Positions 51,085 to 60,560 of a stretch of DNA of 64,000 bases are shown piece by piece. The stretch is taken from the NCBI RefSeq assembly GCF_003581425.1, contig NZ_QXTG01000002.1, positions 558,001 through 622,000 of the forward strand, in the 5' to 3' direction. Position numbers and translations under genes: made by a program. The first letter of the stretch is position 1. Each line of letters begins with the position of its first letter. This DNA is from Amnibacterium setariae. GTDB lineage: Bacteria; Actinomycetota; Actinomycetes; Actinomycetales; Microbacteriaceae. A model generated the notes under the pieces. That model was not told the origin of the DNA. It saw nothing but the letters and a program-made list of their open reading frames with translations, and made no database searches.

Positions 51085-51876
51085 TCAGCGGCGGCGGGTG
51101 CCCTCCGCGAGCCCGTCGGCGGCGTCGGCCAGGGCGTCGAGGCCCTCGCCGAGCGCGGAGACGAGGCGGCTGCCGACGATCGCGCCGTCGGCGTAGCCGA
51201 GCACCTCCGCCACCTGCTGCCCCGTCGAGATGCCGAGGCCGACCGCGAGCGGCTCGTCGGTCACGTCGCGGAGGCGCTCCACGAGCGTCCGCGCCGCCGA
51301 GTCCACGTCGGAACGGGCACCCGTGATGCCCATCGTCGACACGACGTAGGTGAAGCCGCGGGAGAGCTCGGTCGCGCGCCGGATGCGCTGCTCGGAGGAG
51401 GTCGGCGCGGCCAGGAAGACGCGGTCGAGCCCCTCGGCGTCGCTCGCCGCGAGCCACTCCCCCGCCTCGTCGGGCACGAGGTCCGGGGTGATCAGGCCCG
51501 CGCCGCCCGCCGCGCGCAGGTCGGCGGCGAACCGCTCGACCCCGTAGGAGAGCACGGGGTTGTAGTAGGTCATGCAGAGCACGGGCACGTCCGGCGAGGC
51601 GCGGGTGATCTCGCGGACCGCCTCGAAGGCGTGGCGGAGGCGGAAGCCGTTTCCCAGCGCCTTCGTCGTCGCGGCCTGGATCGCGGGGCCGTCCATCACC
51701 GGGTCGGAGTAGGGCAGGCCGAGCTCGAGCACGTCGACGCCGTGGCGGGTCAGCGTGATCGCCGCCTCGATGCTCGTCGCGAGGTCGGGGTAGCCGATCG
51801 GCAGGTAGCCGACGAGCGCGCCGGCGCGCTCCTGCTTCGCCGCGCGGATCCTCGCCTCGACGACGGACCCGGTCAC
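51085..51876 (-). CDS. trpA: tryptophan synthase alpha subunit
   Basis: A 263-residue TIM barrel cleaving indole-3-glycerol phosphate. Catalytic Glu51 and Asp58 lie in [15 protein letters not shown]. The GTG start overlaps the trpB stop as GTGA, so the two subunits are coupled. Followed by the separately promoted lgt. Confidence 0.96.
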   Translation of the reverse strand: MTGSVVEARIRAAKQERAGALVGYLPIGYPDLATSIEAAITLTRHGVDVLELGLPYSDPVMDGPAIQAATTKALGNGFRLRHAFEAVREITRASPDVPVLCMTYYNPVLSYGVERFAADLRAAGGAGLITPDLVPDEAGEWLAASDAEGLDRVFLAAPTSSEQRIRRATELSRGFTYVVSTMGITGARSDVDSAARTLVERLRDVTDEPLAVGLGISTGQQVAEVLGYADGAIVGSRLVSALGEGLDALADAADGLAEGTRRR

Positions 51877-53099
51877 TCCTGCACCGCGCCGCGGTCGACG
51901 AGGTCGAACCAGCGCGCCACGGTGGTCGTGTCCTTGTCGCCGCGGCCCGAGAGGTTGATCAGCAGCGTCGCGTCGGGGCCGAGCTCGCGGCCGACCTCGA
52001 GCGCCCCCGCGAGGGCGTGCGCGGACTCGATCGCGGGGATGATGCCCTCCGTGCGGCTGAGCAGCCGGAGCGCGTCCATCGCCGCGGCGTCGGTCACGGC
52101 GCGGTAGGTCGCCCGGCCGGAGTCCGCGAGGAAGGCGTGCTCGGGGCCGACGCCCGGGTAGTCGAGGCCCGCGGAGACGGAGTGGGACTCGACGGTCTGC
52201 CCGTCCTCGTCCTGCAGCACGTAGCTGCGGGCGCCGTGCAGCACGCCGGGGCGGCCGACGGAGATGGTCGCCGCGGTGCGCGGGGTGTCCGCGCCGTCGC
52301 CGCCCGCCTCGAGGCCCCAGAGCGCGACGCCCGGGTCGTCGAGGAAGGCCGTGAAGATGCCGATCGCGTTGGAGCCGCCGCCGACGCACGCGAGCACGGC
52401 GTCCGGCAGGGCACCGGTGCGCTCGAGCATCTGCGCCCGCGCCTCGTCGCCGATGATCCGCTGCAGGTCGCGGACCATGGCCGGGAAGGGGTGCGGCCCG
52501 GCGGCGGTGCCGAAGATGTAGGTCGTCGTCGCGACGTTGGTCACCCAGTCGCGCATCGCCTCGTTGATCGCGTCCTTGAGCGTGCGGGAGCCGGACGTGA
52601 CGGGCACGACCTCGGCGCCGAGGAGGCGCATGCGGGCGACGTTGAGCGCCTGGCGGTCGGTGTCGACCTCGCCCATGTAGATGGTGCAGTCGAGTCCGAA
52701 CAGCGCCGCGGCCGTCGCGGTCGCGACGCCGTGCTGGCCGGCGCCCGTCTCCGCGATGACGCGCTTCTTGCCGATCTTGCGCGTCAGCAGCGCCTGGCCG
52801 AGCACGTTGTTGATCTTGTGCGAGCCGGTGTGGTTCAGGTCCTCGCGCTTCAGGAACACCCGGGCGCCGCCCGCGTGCTGCGCGAACCGCGGTACCTCCG
52901 TGAGCGGCGACGGGCGGCCCGTGTAGTCGCGGTGGAGCGCGGCGAGCTCGTCGCGGAAGCCGGGGTCGACGCGCAGCTCGTCCCACGCGGCGGACAGCTC
53001 GTCGAGCGCGGCGACCAGCGGCTCCGGCACCCAGCGTCCGCCGTAGGCGCCGAAGTACGGGCCGGTGCCGGAGGGGCTCGGCGCGAGGGTGTCGGTCAT
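51873..53099 (-). CDS. trpB: tryptophan synthase beta subunit
   Basis: A 408-residue PLP enzyme joining indole and serine. The PLP lysine is Lys95 in [14 protein letters not shown]; the phosphate loop [10 protein letters not shown] is present. ATG start overlaps the trpC stop (ATGA). Canonical TrpB1 type with the N-terminal [12 protein letters not shown]. Confidence 0.97.
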   Translation of the reverse strand: MTDTLAPSPSGTGPYFGAYGGRWVPEPLVAALDELSAAWDELRVDPGFRDELAALHRDYTGRPSPLTEVPRFAQHAGGARVFLKREDLNHTGSHKINNVLGQALLTRKIGKKRVIAETGAGQHGVATATAAALFGLDCTIYMGEVDTDRQALNVARMRLLGAEVVPVTSGSRTLKDAINEAMRDWVTNVATTTYIFGTAAGPHPFPAMVRDLQRIIGDEARAQMLERTGALPDAVLACVGGGSNAIGIFTAFLDDPGVALWGLEAGGDGADTPRTAATISVGRPGVLHGARSYVLQDEDGQTVESHSVSAGLDYPGVGPEHAFLADSGRATYRAVTDAAAMDALRLLSRTEGIIPAIESAHALAGALEVGRELGPDATLLINLSGRGDKDTTTVARWFDLVDRGAVQE

Positions 53100-53905
53100 C
53101 GGTGGGCCTCCTCGAAGGCGCGGATCAGGACGGCGGGGTCGCCGGTGACGAGGGCCTCGCCGACGAGCACGACGTCGGCGCCGGCGGCGCGGTAGTCGGC
53201 GACGTCCTCGGGCGTGCGCACCGCGGACTCGGCGACCTTGACTACGCCGTCCGGGACGCGGCCCGCGACGCGGCCGAACAGGTCGCGGTCGAGCTCGAAG
53301 GTGTCGAGGTCGCGGGCGTTCACGCCGAGCAGGCGGGCGCCGGCGTCGAGCGCGCGGTCGACCTCGCGCTCGTCGTGGGTCTCGACCAGCGCGGTCATGC
53401 GCAGGTCGTGGACGAGGGCGAGCAGCGGGCGGATCTCCTCGTCGGTCAGCGCCGCGACGATGAGCAGCACGAGGTCGGCGCCCGCGGCGCGCGCCTCGAG
53501 CACCTGGTAGGCGGACGAGACGAAGTCCTTGCGGAGCACCGGCACGCGCACGGCGGCGCGGACCGCCTCCAGGTCGGCGAGCGAGCCGAGGAAGCGGCGC
53601 TGCTCGGTGAGCACGCTGATAGCGCTCGCCCCCGCGTCGGCGTAGGTCGTCGCGAGCGCGGCCGGGTCCGGGATCGCGGCGATGCTGCCGCGCGACGGGC
53701 TGGCGCGCTTGACCTCGGCGATCACCTTCACGCGCGCGGGGTCGGGCGCGAGGGCCGCGAGCGCGTCGAGCGGCGGCACGGCGGACAGCGCGGCCCGCTC
53801 CACCTCGATGAGGGGGCGCTCGGCCTCGCGGGCGCGGGCGTCCTCCGCCGACCCGGCGGTCAGGTCGGCGAGCAGACCCCGGAGGGTCCCCCCGGCCTCG
53901 GTCAG
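53096..53905 (-). CDS. trpC: indole-3-glycerol phosphate synthase
   Basis: A TIM-barrel enzyme with [39 protein letters not shown] and [12 protein letters not shown] in order, including the catalytic lysines and Glu. The start is unclear. No in-frame ATG, GTG or TTG exists between the upstream stop and the conserved N-terminus; the candidates are CTG at 53903-53905, which overlaps the upstream TGA as CTGA like other junctions in this operon, or CTG at 53873-53875, giving 259 residues. No TrpF domain is fused. Confidence 0.9.
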   Translation of the reverse strand: MTEAGGTLRGLLADLTAGSAEDARAREAERPLIEVERAALSAVPPLDALAALAPDPARVKVIAEVKRASPSRGSIAAIPDPAALATTYADAGASAISVLTEQRRFLGSLADLEAVRAAVRVPVLRKDFVSSAYQVLEARAAGADLVLLIVAALTDEEIRPLLALVHDLRMTALVETHDEREVDRALDAGARLLGVNARDLDTFELDRDLFGRVAGRVPDGVVKVAESAVRTPEDVADYRAAGADVVLVGEALVTGDPAVLIRAFEEAHR

Positions 53906-54129
53906 TGCGAGCCCCCGACGCGGGAGCCGCCGACGCCGAACCCGAGGGCCTTCATGACGCCGCCGACGATCAGCCCGATCACGACGAGCGCGGCGCCGAC
54001 GAAGACGAGCGCGTAGGCGTCGAGGAAGAGGGAGGCGGTGGCGATCGCGAAGCCGATCAGCATGATGACGACCGCGGTCCACGCGGCGGGCGAGGATCCG
54101 TGGCCGGGCTCGTCACTGATGTTCGACAT
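53902..54129 (-). CDS. HGxxPAAW-family membrane protein
   Basis: A 75-residue protein with the signature HGSSPAAW at residues 10-17 and two hydrophobic helices (about 18-38 and 41-63). The family is found almost only in actinobacteria, commonly between the Trp-associated membrane protein and trpC, and has no established function. ATG at 54127-54129 lacks an SD and has a -10-like TAGGAT seven bases upstream, so it may be transcribed on its own as well as with the operon. Confidence 0.85.
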   Translation of the reverse strand: MSNISDEPGHGSSPAAWTAVVIMLIGFAIATASLFLDAYALVFVGAALVVIGLIVGGVMKALGFGVGGSRVGGSH

Positions 54130-54136
54130 GCGCTCG

Positions 54137-54142
54137 ATCCTA
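54137..54142 (-). promoter_or_regulatory. leaderless -10 of the HGxxPAAW gene, inside the trp operon
   Basis: TAGGAT, 7 nt before the ATG. Its first three bases are the TAG stop codon of the upstream gene. Confidence 0.5.
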
Positions 54143-54724
54143 CCGGTCGGGCCCGTCGGGGCCGTCGGTGGGATCGGCGCCGCGGCTGAGCGCGTCCCAC
54201 TCCGCGATCGGGTCCGTCGAGCGCGCCGCGGCGGCGTCCGCGCGGAACCGCCGCCCGCCCGTCGACCAGCGCCTCCCGCGGACGAGCACCACGATCCCGA
54301 GCAGGGCGGCGAGCACGCCGGCGGCCGGGCCGACCTCCGGCCACACGGTGCCGGACCGGGCGGTCACGAGGCTCCGCGCGTCCGCGACGCCGGTCACCGC
54401 GGTGACGGCGGCGGCGGTGCCGACCGCGTCGTCGAGCACGCTCGGCAGGGCCGCGGCGACGATGCCGACGCCGAGCAGCACGAGGACCGCGCCGAGCACG
54501 ACGCGGGCGATCGGCCCGGCGATCGTGAGCGCGACGCCGAGCGCGAGCGCGACGATCCCGAGCGGCGCGAGGGCGGGCGCGGCGGCCTGGCCGGCGACGA
54601 CCACCGGCTTCTGCACGCCCGAGACCACGGCGGTGGCGAAGGGCTGCGTGGAGGCGAGCACGGCCAGGGCGCCCGCCGCGAGCGCGCCGAGCACGACGAG
54701 GAGCCGTTCGCGGGCCGGGCTCAC
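54140..54724 (-). CDS. Trp biosynthesis-associated membrane protein
   Basis: A 194-residue protein with four hydrophobic segments (about 8-25, 45-65, 70-90 and 125-150) and a charged C-terminal tail. Matches the actinobacterial family found directly after trpE; role unknown, possibly tryptophan-related transport or complex anchoring. GTG start overlaps the trpE stop (GTGA). Confidence 0.82.
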   Translation of the reverse strand: MSPARERLLVVLGALAAGALAVLASTQPFATAVVSGVQKPVVVAGQAAAPALAPLGIVALALGVALTIAGPIARVVLGAVLVLLGVGIVAAALPSVLDDAVGTAAAVTAVTGVADARSLVTARSGTVWPEVGPAAGVLAALLGIVVLVRGRRWSTGGRRFRADAAAARSTDPIAEWDALSRGADPTDGPDGPDR

Positions 54725-56280
54725 GCGGGACCGACCTGCCGCATGGCGCTCGCGACGGCGACCGCCTTGAGCGGTGCGGTCGCCTTGTTCCAGCTCTCCG
54801 CCCACTCGAGCTCCGGCATGGAGTCCGCGACCAGGCCGCCGCCGGCCTGCACGCGCGCCACCCCGTCCGCGATGAGGGCGGTCCGGATCGCGATCGCGAG
54901 ATCGAGGTCGCCCGCGAAGTCGAAGTAGCCGACCACGCCGCCGTAGACGCCACGGCGGGCGGGCTCGAGCGCGTCGATGATCTCGAGCGCCCGCGGCTTC
55001 GGCGCCCCGGAGAGCGTGCCCGCGGGGAACGTCGCGCGGAGCACGTCGACCGGGCCGACGCCGGGGCCGGCCTCCCCCTCCACGCTCGAGGTGATGTGCA
55101 TGATGTGGCTGAACCGCTCGATGCGCATGAACTCGGTGACCTCGACGGTGCCGGGCAGGCAGACCTTCGCGAGGTCGTTCCGCGCCAGGTCGACGAGCAT
55201 CAGGTGCTCGGCGCGCTCCTTCTCGTCGACCCGGAGCTCGGCGGCGAACGCCTCGTCCGCCTCCGGGGTCGCGCCGCGGGGCCGCGAGCCGGCGATCGGG
55301 TGGCTGAACACCCGGCCGTCCTCGACCTTGACGAGCGCCTCCGGGGAGGAGCCGACCACGGCGAGCGGCGCCCCGTCCGGGCGCTCGAGCGCGATCAGGT
55401 ACATGTACGGCGACGGGTTCAGCTGCCGGAGCACGCGGTAGACGTCGAGGGGGCTGGCGCTCGTCGGCAGGTCGAAGCGCTGCGCGACGACGACCTGGAA
55501 CACGTCGCCCGCGCGGATGTGCTCCTTCGCCGTCTCGACCGACGCGAGGTAGTCGGCGCGGGGCGTGCGCGCGGTCGGCTCGGGCCCGATGCCGAAGTCG
55601 ACCTCGGCCAGCGACGCCTCCGTCGGCGCGGCCAGCCGGCGCTCGAGCGCGTCGAGACGGCGCTGGGCGTCCGCCCACGCGGCGTCCTCGTCGACCGCCT
55701 CCGCGTCGTCGTGCAGCACGGTCGCGATCAGCGACACGGTGCCGCCGAGGTGGTCGACCGCGACGACCTCCGACGCGAACACCATCCCGATCTCGGGCAC
55801 CGGGTAGTCGGCGGGCGGCGGGGAGGGCAGGCGTTCGAGCAGCCGCACGGCGTCCCAGCCGATGTAGCCGACCAGGCCGCCCGTGAGCGGCGGCAGCCCG
55901 GGCACGCGGGGCGACGCCCAGTGCGAGTGCAGGTCGTCGAGCGCTTCCAGGTAGTCGCCGGTGATGCCGCCGCTGCCGAAGGCGCGGGAGGCGGGCAGGC
56001 CCCAGTCCTGCCAGATCGGCCGGCCGCGCTGCTCCGTCAGCGCGCCGAACGCGGCGACGCCGACGAAGGAGTAGCGGGACCAGATGCCGCCCTGCTCCGC
56101 GGACTCGAGGAGGAACGACCCGGGCCGCATCCGGCCGTCGGCGCGGAGGGCGAGCTTGCGGAAGATGCCGAGCGGCGTCTCGCTGTCCGCGAAGAGCACC
56201 CGGACGACGGGTACCACCCGCCGGCCGGGCAGCTGCGCGGCGAACTCCTCGCGGGTCGTGGTGCCGGGCATCCGGCTCAT
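54721..56280 (-). CDS. trpE: anthranilate synthase component I
   Basis: A 519-residue chorismate-utilising enzyme. The feedback (tryptophan) site region LLESAEQGG is near the N-terminus and the C-terminal catalytic core shows [24 protein letters not shown] and [16 protein letters not shown]. The glutaminase partner trpG is not in the window, nor are trpD and trpF. ATG overlaps the hisI stop (ATGA), tying trp to his expression; there is no leader peptide before trpE. Confidence 0.96.
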   Translation of the reverse strand: MSRMPGTTTREEFAAQLPGRRVVPVVRVLFADSETPLGIFRKLALRADGRMRPGSFLLESAEQGGIWSRYSFVGVAAFGALTEQRGRPIWQDWGLPASRAFGSGGITGDYLEALDDLHSHWASPRVPGLPPLTGGLVGYIGWDAVRLLERLPSPPPADYPVPEIGMVFASEVVAVDHLGGTVSLIATVLHDDAEAVDEDAAWADAQRRLDALERRLAAPTEASLAEVDFGIGPEPTARTPRADYLASVETAKEHIRAGDVFQVVVAQRFDLPTSASPLDVYRVLRQLNPSPYMYLIALERPDGAPLAVVGSSPEALVKVEDGRVFSHPIAGSRPRGATPEADEAFAAELRVDEKERAEHLMLVDLARNDLAKVCLPGTVEVTEFMRIERFSHIMHITSSVEGEAGPGVGPVDVLRATFPAGTLSGAPKPRALEIIDALEPARRGVYGGVVGYFDFAGDLDLAIAIRTALIADGVARVQAGGGLVADSMPELEWAESWNKATAPLKAVAVASAMRQVGPA

Positions 56281-56663
56281 GCGGTCGCTCCCGTGCTGTC
56301 GGCCGTCGTGGCGGCGATCGGGTGGGTGTCGAAGCACGCGTGCGCGCCGGTGTGGCAGGCGGGGCCGACCTGGTCGACCTCGACGAGCAGCGCGTCCGCG
56401 TCGCAGTCGAGCGCGGCGCCGCGCACGTGCTGCACGTGGCCGGAGGTGTCGCCCTTCCGCCAGTACTCCTGCCGGGAGCGCGACCAGAAGACGACGCGGC
56501 CCTCGGTGAGCGTGCGGCGCAGCGCCTCCCGGTCCATGTACCCGACCATGAGCACCTGACGGGTCGACGCCTCCTGGATCACCGCGGGCAGCAGGCCGTC
56601 CGCACCGAACCGGGCGAGCGTCAGCGCCTCGTCGGGGTCCAGCACCGGCGCCTGCTCCGTCAT
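56277..56663 (-). CDS. hisI: phosphoribosyl-AMP cyclohydrolase
   Basis: A 128-residue zinc/magnesium enzyme opening the adenine ring in histidine synthesis. Metal ligands in LDCDADALL and the Cys-rich end [19 protein letters not shown] and [17 protein letters not shown] are family blocks. It is not fused to hisE. Both ends overlap neighbours (ATGA with hisF and trpE). Confidence 0.96.
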   Translation of the reverse strand: MTEQAPVLDPDEALTLARFGADGLLPAVIQEASTRQVLMVGYMDREALRRTLTEGRVVFWSRSRQEYWRKGDTSGHVQHVRGAALDCDADALLVEVDQVGPACHTGAHACFDTHPIAATTADSTGATA

Positions 56664-57436
56664 CGACCCGTCTCCCGTCGCACCGTGACGCCCGCGTCCG
56701 CGAGCGCCGCCTTCACCTGCCCGATCGTGAGGAGGCCGCGGTGGAACACGCTGGCCGCGAGCACCGCGTCCGCACCCGCCGCGACGGCCGGGGCGAAGTG
56801 CTCGAGGCCGCCGGCCCCGCCCGAGGCGATCAGCGGGACGCCGCTGACCTCCCGCACCGCCTCGATGAGCCGCAGGTCGTAGCCGGCCTTCGTGCCGTCC
56901 GCGTCGATCGAGTTGAGCAGTAGCTCCCCCGCGCCGAGGCCGATCGCCGTCGTCGTCCACTCGATCGCGTCGATGCCCGTGCTCGTCCGGCCGCCGTGCG
57001 TCGTGACGGACCAGCCGGAGGGGCTGCGCGGGTCGTGCAGCACGTCGAGCGAGAGCACGCAGACCTGCGCGCCGAACCGGCCCGCGATCTCCGCGATCAG
57101 GTCGGGGCGGGCGATCGCGGCGGAGTTCACGCCGATCTTGTCCGCGCCGGACTGCAGCAGCCGGTCGACGTCGTCGACGCTCCGCACGCCGCCACCGACC
57201 GTGAGCGGCACGAACACCTGCTCCGCGGTCCGCCGCACCGTGTCGAGCAGCGTGCCGCGCGCCTCCACGGTCGCGGTCACGTCGAGGAAGGTGATCTCGT
57301 CGGCGCCGGCCTCCGCGTACCGGGCGGCGAGCTCGACGGGGTCGCCCGCGTCCTCGAGGCCCTGGAAGCGGACGCCCTTCACGACGCGGCCGGCGGCGAC
57401 GTCGAGGCACGGGATGACGCGGGTCGCCAGCGCCAT
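56660..57436 (-). CDS. hisF: imidazole glycerol phosphate synthase subunit HisF
   Basis: A 258-residue TIM-barrel cyclase subunit. [12 protein letters not shown] with catalytic Asp12, VGGGVRS and SGGAGGLEH phosphate loops are visible. It needs the glutaminase HisH, which is not in this window. ATG overlaps the hisG stop by one base (TGATG). Confidence 0.96.
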   Translation of the reverse strand: MALATRVIPCLDVAAGRVVKGVRFQGLEDAGDPVELAARYAEAGADEITFLDVTATVEARGTLLDTVRRTAEQVFVPLTVGGGVRSVDDVDRLLQSGADKIGVNSAAIARPDLIAEIAGRFGAQVCVLSLDVLHDPRSPSGWSVTTHGGRTSTGIDAIEWTTTAIGLGAGELLLNSIDADGTKAGYDLRLIEAVREVSGVPLIASGGAGGLEHFAPAVAAGADAVLAASVFHRGLLTIGQVKAALADAGVTVRRETGR

Positions 57437-58275
57437 CAGAGCCTCGCGGCGTGGATCGGCGTGACGAAGATCGCCCGGGCGCCGAGCGCGTAGAGGCGGT
57501 CCATGATCAGGTTCATCTCGGTCCGCTTCACCAGGACGCGCACCGCCGCCCACTCCGGGTCGTGCAGCGGCGTGACCGTGGGCGACTCGTAGCCGGGCGC
57601 CAGGGCGGCGGCCTCGTCGAGGAGGTCGCGCGGGACGTCGTAGTCGACCATCACCCAGCGCCGGGCGACGAGCACGCCGTTGAGGCGCCGCTCGAGCACG
57701 TCGAGGCCCTCGGCGCGCGCGGCGCCGGAGATCAGCACGGCGGTCGACTCGAGGATCACCGGCCCGAAGATCTCGAGGCCCTGGGCGCGGAGCGTCGTGC
57801 CCGTCTCGACCACGTCGGCGACCGCGTCCGCGACGCCGAGTCGCACCGCGGTCTCCACGGCGCCGTCGAGGTGGACGAGCGAGACGTCGACCCCTTCCCG
57901 CTCGAGGAAGGCGCCGACGAGGCCCGTGTAGCTCGTCGCGACCTGGAGGCCGCGGAGGTCCTCGAGGTGCGCGAAGCGGCCCGCCGGTCCGGCGAAGCGG
58001 AAGGTGGACGACGCGAAGTCGAGCGCGGCGACCTCCACGGCCGCCGAGCCGCTGTCGAGCAGCAGGTCGCGGCCGGTGATGCCGACGTCGAGCGCGCCGG
58101 ACCCGACGTACGTCGCGATGTCGCGGGGCCGGAGGTAGAAGAACTCCGCGTCGTTGCGCGGGTCGGAGACCGTGAGCTCCTTGGGGTCACGGCGGAGCCG
58201 GTATCCGGCCTCGCCGAGCATCTGCGCGGCGGTGTCGGCGAGCGCGCCCTTGTTGGGCACGGCGATCCTCAGCAT
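57436..58275 (-). CDS. hisG: ATP phosphoribosyltransferase
   Basis: A 279-residue long-form HisG with a C-terminal ACT-like regulatory domain that binds histidine, so no HisZ is required. The PRPP-binding stretch reads [17 protein letters not shown] with AGGAAAG upstream, 40 nt after hisE. First committed step of histidine synthesis. Confidence 0.96.
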   Translation of the reverse strand: MLRIAVPNKGALADTAAQMLGEAGYRLRRDPKELTVSDPRNDAEFFYLRPRDIATYVGSGALDVGITGRDLLLDSGSAAVEVAALDFASSTFRFAGPAGRFAHLEDLRGLQVATSYTGLVGAFLEREGVDVSLVHLDGAVETAVRLGVADAVADVVETGTTLRAQGLEIFGPVILESTAVLISGAARAEGLDVLERRLNGVLVARRWVMVDYDVPRDLLDEAAALAPGYESPTVTPLHDPEWAAVRVLVKRTEMNLIMDRLYALGARAIFVTPIHAARL

Positions 58276-58315
58276 GGGGGTCTTTCCTGGTCGAGTCGGT
58301 CGGGGCGGGATCTCG

Positions 58316-58579
58316 TCAGAGATGTCGCCAGACGTCCTCGAGGGTCAGGCCCTTCGCGACGAGCAGCACCTGCAGGTGGTACAGCAGCTGCGAGACCTCC
58401 TCGGCGAGGCGGTCGTCGGTCTCGTACTCCGCGGCCATCCAGACCTCGGCGGCCTCCTCGACGACCTTCTTGCCGATGCCGTGCACGCCGGAGTCGAGCT
58501 CCGCGACCGTGCGCGAACCGGCCGGACGCTCGACGGCCTTCGCCGACAGCTCGGCGAACAGCTCCTCGAACGTCTTCAC
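58316..58579 (-). CDS. hisE: phosphoribosyl-ATP pyrophosphatase
   Basis: An 87-residue all-alpha MazG-like pyrophosphatase with the metal-binding block [12 protein letters not shown] and [12 protein letters not shown] start (58577-58579) chosen because TACCCT lies six bases upstream and the length fits the family. First gene of the his-trp supraoperon; the promoter faces the repeat array. Confidence 0.94.
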   Translation of the reverse strand: MKTFEELFAELSAKAVERPAGSRTVAELDSGVHGIGKKVVEEAAEVWMAAEYETDDRLAEEVSQLLYHLQVLLVAKGLTLEDVWRHL

Positions 58580-58585
58580 GCGCTC

Positions 58586-58591
58586 AGGGTA
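58586..58591 (-). promoter_or_regulatory. leaderless -10 of hisE and the his-trp supraoperon
   Basis: TACCCT, 6 nt before the hisE GTG. Confidence 0.6.
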
Positions 58592-59080
58592 TCGGTCCCC
58601 CGCGGAGCGCCGCCGCGAAGGGTTGGCGGAGGTGCGTGCGGAGGCGTGCTCCCCTGCTGCCCGTCCGCCTGCCCGCCTGCCTCGCTGGTCCGCGCGCACC
58701 TCCCCACCTACTCCGCCGGCCCATGCCATCCGTCTACCTGCGCTGCCGGTCGAGGTCCGAGCACAGCGAGCCTCGAGACCACCCCACCCCCGCTGGTCGA
58801 CGTAGGAGCGCAACGAGCCTCAAAATCACCCCCTTCCGTTGGTCGAGGTACGAGCGAAACGAGCCTCGAGACCACCCCACCCCGCTGGCGAGGTGCGAGC
58901 GAAGCGAGCCTCGAGACCACCCCACCCCGCTGGTCGAGGTGCGAGCGAAGCGAGCCTCGAGACCACCCCGACGACCGCGTTCGTCCGCTTCAGCATCAGT
59001 AGGACACGCCGTTCCGCTGAACGGAAAACCCCTGACTTGATCCGGGATGCAGTGTCGGTGCCTCGTGCTCGAATACCTGC
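58592..59080. other. intergenic region between hisE and the HNH gene
   Basis: About 490 bases without a supportable gene. The first 150 are GC-rich with degenerate pieces resembling the repeat; 58748-58964 is the repeat array; 58965-59080 is less GC-rich than its surroundings and has a small dyad CCGTTC-CGCT-GAACGG (59009-59024). Short frames here follow the repeats and look like chance. Confidence 0.7.
58748..58964 (+). repeat. array of five imperfect-palindrome repeats
   Basis: Five units of 32-33 nt begin at 58748, 58795, 58841, 58887 and 58932 (period 45-47). Each starts GGTCGAGG (unit 4 lacks the T; unit 2 is the most diverged) and ends GCCTCGAGACC, so the ends can pair as GGTC/GACC and GAGG/CCTC. 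Between units lies a 12-14 nt C-rich linker (type ACCCCACCCCGCT). Spacers are too short and too similar for CRISPR. Confidence 0.85.
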
Positions 59081-60457
59081 ATGAACCGGAACGCGGAGGC
59101 CCTGCAGCAGCAGGTCGACGCGTACGTCCACGGCTTCGACCGCGTCTCCGCCAGCGGGCGGTTCGACGACGCCTCATCGGACGGGCCGGTCCGGCTGCTG
59201 TCCGACCAGGAGCTGCTCGAGGCGACCGATTCGGTGAGCCGGCTCGTCCGCCTGGCGGAGTCGGAGCGAGCGAAGCTCGCCGGCGAGATCGCCCGCCGGA
59301 GCGAGATCCGCGACGAGACCAACCTCGCCCGCACGATGGGAACGAGCTCTCCCGCGGCGTTGCTCGCGCAGGTGGCAGGCATCCCGCGCGAACAAGCCGG
59401 AACCATCACCGCGCTCGCGACCGCAGTTCAGCCGCGCGAGGCCATCGACGGGACGCCGCTCCCGGCCAAGCGCGCCCACGTCGCTGCCGCCCTCGCATTG
59501 GGCTGCCTCGACGTCTCCGTCGCGGCAGCACTCGTCCGGTCGTTGAAGAAGGTCGAGAACGGGCTCACCCCGCTCGAGCTGGAGGAGCTCGAGCGCCAGC
59601 TGGTCGAGCGGTGCCAGGAGGGCTACACCGCGGACGAGCTCCTCGAGCACTTCCGACTGGTTCCGGCATACGCGTACCCGGAGGGCAACGGGCCCACGGA
59701 CGGTGACCTCGCCGGGCAGGCGACCGTCACCAAGCGGAAGCTCGACAACGGTTTGACCCGGTGGGTCCTGGACCTCGACCCGCTGACCGCGGGGTTCTTC
59801 GAGACCGCGCTCGATGCGAACACGTCCCAGCGCCGGTTCCAGCTGGTGCTCGACGACGCGCCGAAGCTGGACGACAAGGACCTGCGTCCGTTGAATAAGC
59901 GGCGCGTCGACGGGGTGCAGCGGATCGCGAAGAAGGTCCTGAAGATCGACGACGGCCACGTCGCCGGAACCGCCGTCACGATGCTCGTCACCATCTCGGA
60001 GGAAGCCTTGCGCACCGGCATCGGCCATGCGCTGCTGCCGGGGTGCATGGAGACGATCTCCGCTGCGACGGCACGGATGCTCGCCGCCGAGGCCGAGATC
60101 ATCCCCGTCGTGCTCGGCGGGGACTCGCAGCCCCTCGACCTCGGGACCGGGCGTCGGTTCTTCTCCGAGGCCCAACGGCGAGCGATGGCCGTCAGGGACC
60201 AGGGCTGCGCGGGCCCGAACTGCGACGCGCCGCTCTCGTGGTGCGACGCGGCGCACATCGATCCCGCCGGATACGGATCCACCTCGATCGAGAACGGGAT
60301 CTTGCTCTGCTGGCGGTGCCATCGACTGCATGACGAGCACGGGTGGCAAGTCGCGAGAGAAGACGGGCGGTGGTGGTGGACGCCGCCGCCGCATGTCGAT
60401 CCGCGAGGGAGGCGACGGCCTGGTGGGCCGGTGCCGCCGGTGAACCTCTCCGCCTGA
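59081..60457 (+). CDS. DUF222 / HNH endonuclease-family protein
   Basis: A 458-residue protein: N-terminal DUF222 domain (about 1-320, mostly helical) and a C-terminal HNH domain with paired zinc cysteines Cys376/Cys381 and Cys410/Cys413 and the Asn of the motif (Asn405). At the first motif it reads WCDAAHI (residues 387-393) instead of the usual AHHI, and CH replaces HH at 413-414, so metal binding may be changed. The family is greatly amplified in Microbacteriaceae with unknown function. ATG without SD; TCGAAT is six bases upstream. Bracketed by inverted palindromic repeats and set between rpe and hisE. Confidence 0.88.
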   Translation: MNRNAEALQQQVDAYVHGFDRVSASGRFDDASSDGPVRLLSDQELLEATDSVSRLVRLAESERAKLAGEIARRSEIRDETNLARTMGTSSPAALLAQVAGIPREQAGTITALATAVQPREAIDGTPLPAKRAHVAAALALGCLDVSVAAALVRSLKKVENGLTPLELEELERQLVERCQEGYTADELLEHFRLVPAYAYPEGNGPTDGDLAGQATVTKRKLDNGLTRWVLDLDPLTAGFFETALDANTSQRRFQLVLDDAPKLDDKDLRPLNKRRVDGVQRIAKKVLKIDDGHVAGTAVTMLVTISEEALRTGIGHALLPGCMETISAATARMLAAEAEIIPVVLGGDSQPLDLGTGRRFFSEAQRRAMAVRDQGCAGPNCDAPLSWCDAAHIDPAGYGSTSIENGILLCWRCHRLHDEHGWQVAREDGRWWWTPPPHVDPRGRRRPGGPVPPVNLSA

Positions 60458-60478
60458 CCGAGCTCGAGCATGCGGGGT

Positions 60479-60511
60479 GGTCTCGAGGCTCGCTGCGCTC
60501 GCACCTCGACC
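60479..60511 (-). repeat. single inverted copy of the palindromic repeat
   Basis: 33 bases that, reverse-complemented, match array unit 5 with one difference (GCGCAGCG for GCGAAGCG), including the flanking ACCCCGC linker. It lies in the convergent gap between the HNH gene and rpe and may also end transcription. Confidence 0.85.
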
Positions 60512-60560
60512 AACGGATGCTGAGCGAGTGCGCGTGGCTGTGCGCGACCGTGCGCTCGGG

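Noticed and set aside
53906..54082. Extended trpC starting inside the HGxxPAAW gene
   Set aside because: The added residues are Arg-rich frame shadow of the small membrane protein gene and have no TrpC counterpart.
58748..58964. Regular repeats that could be read as a CRISPR array
   Set aside because: Linkers are only 12-14 nt and nearly identical, repeats vary between units, and no cas gene is present.
59011..59022. GTTC-N4-GAAC as a LexA/SOS box for the HNH gene
   Set aside because: The actinobacterial SOS box is GAAC-N4-GTTC; the arms are in the opposite order.
58708..59177. Several short open frames across the repeat array
   Set aside because: Their translations simply repeat with the array (for example SRLASLAPR units), lack SDs and have no family resemblance.
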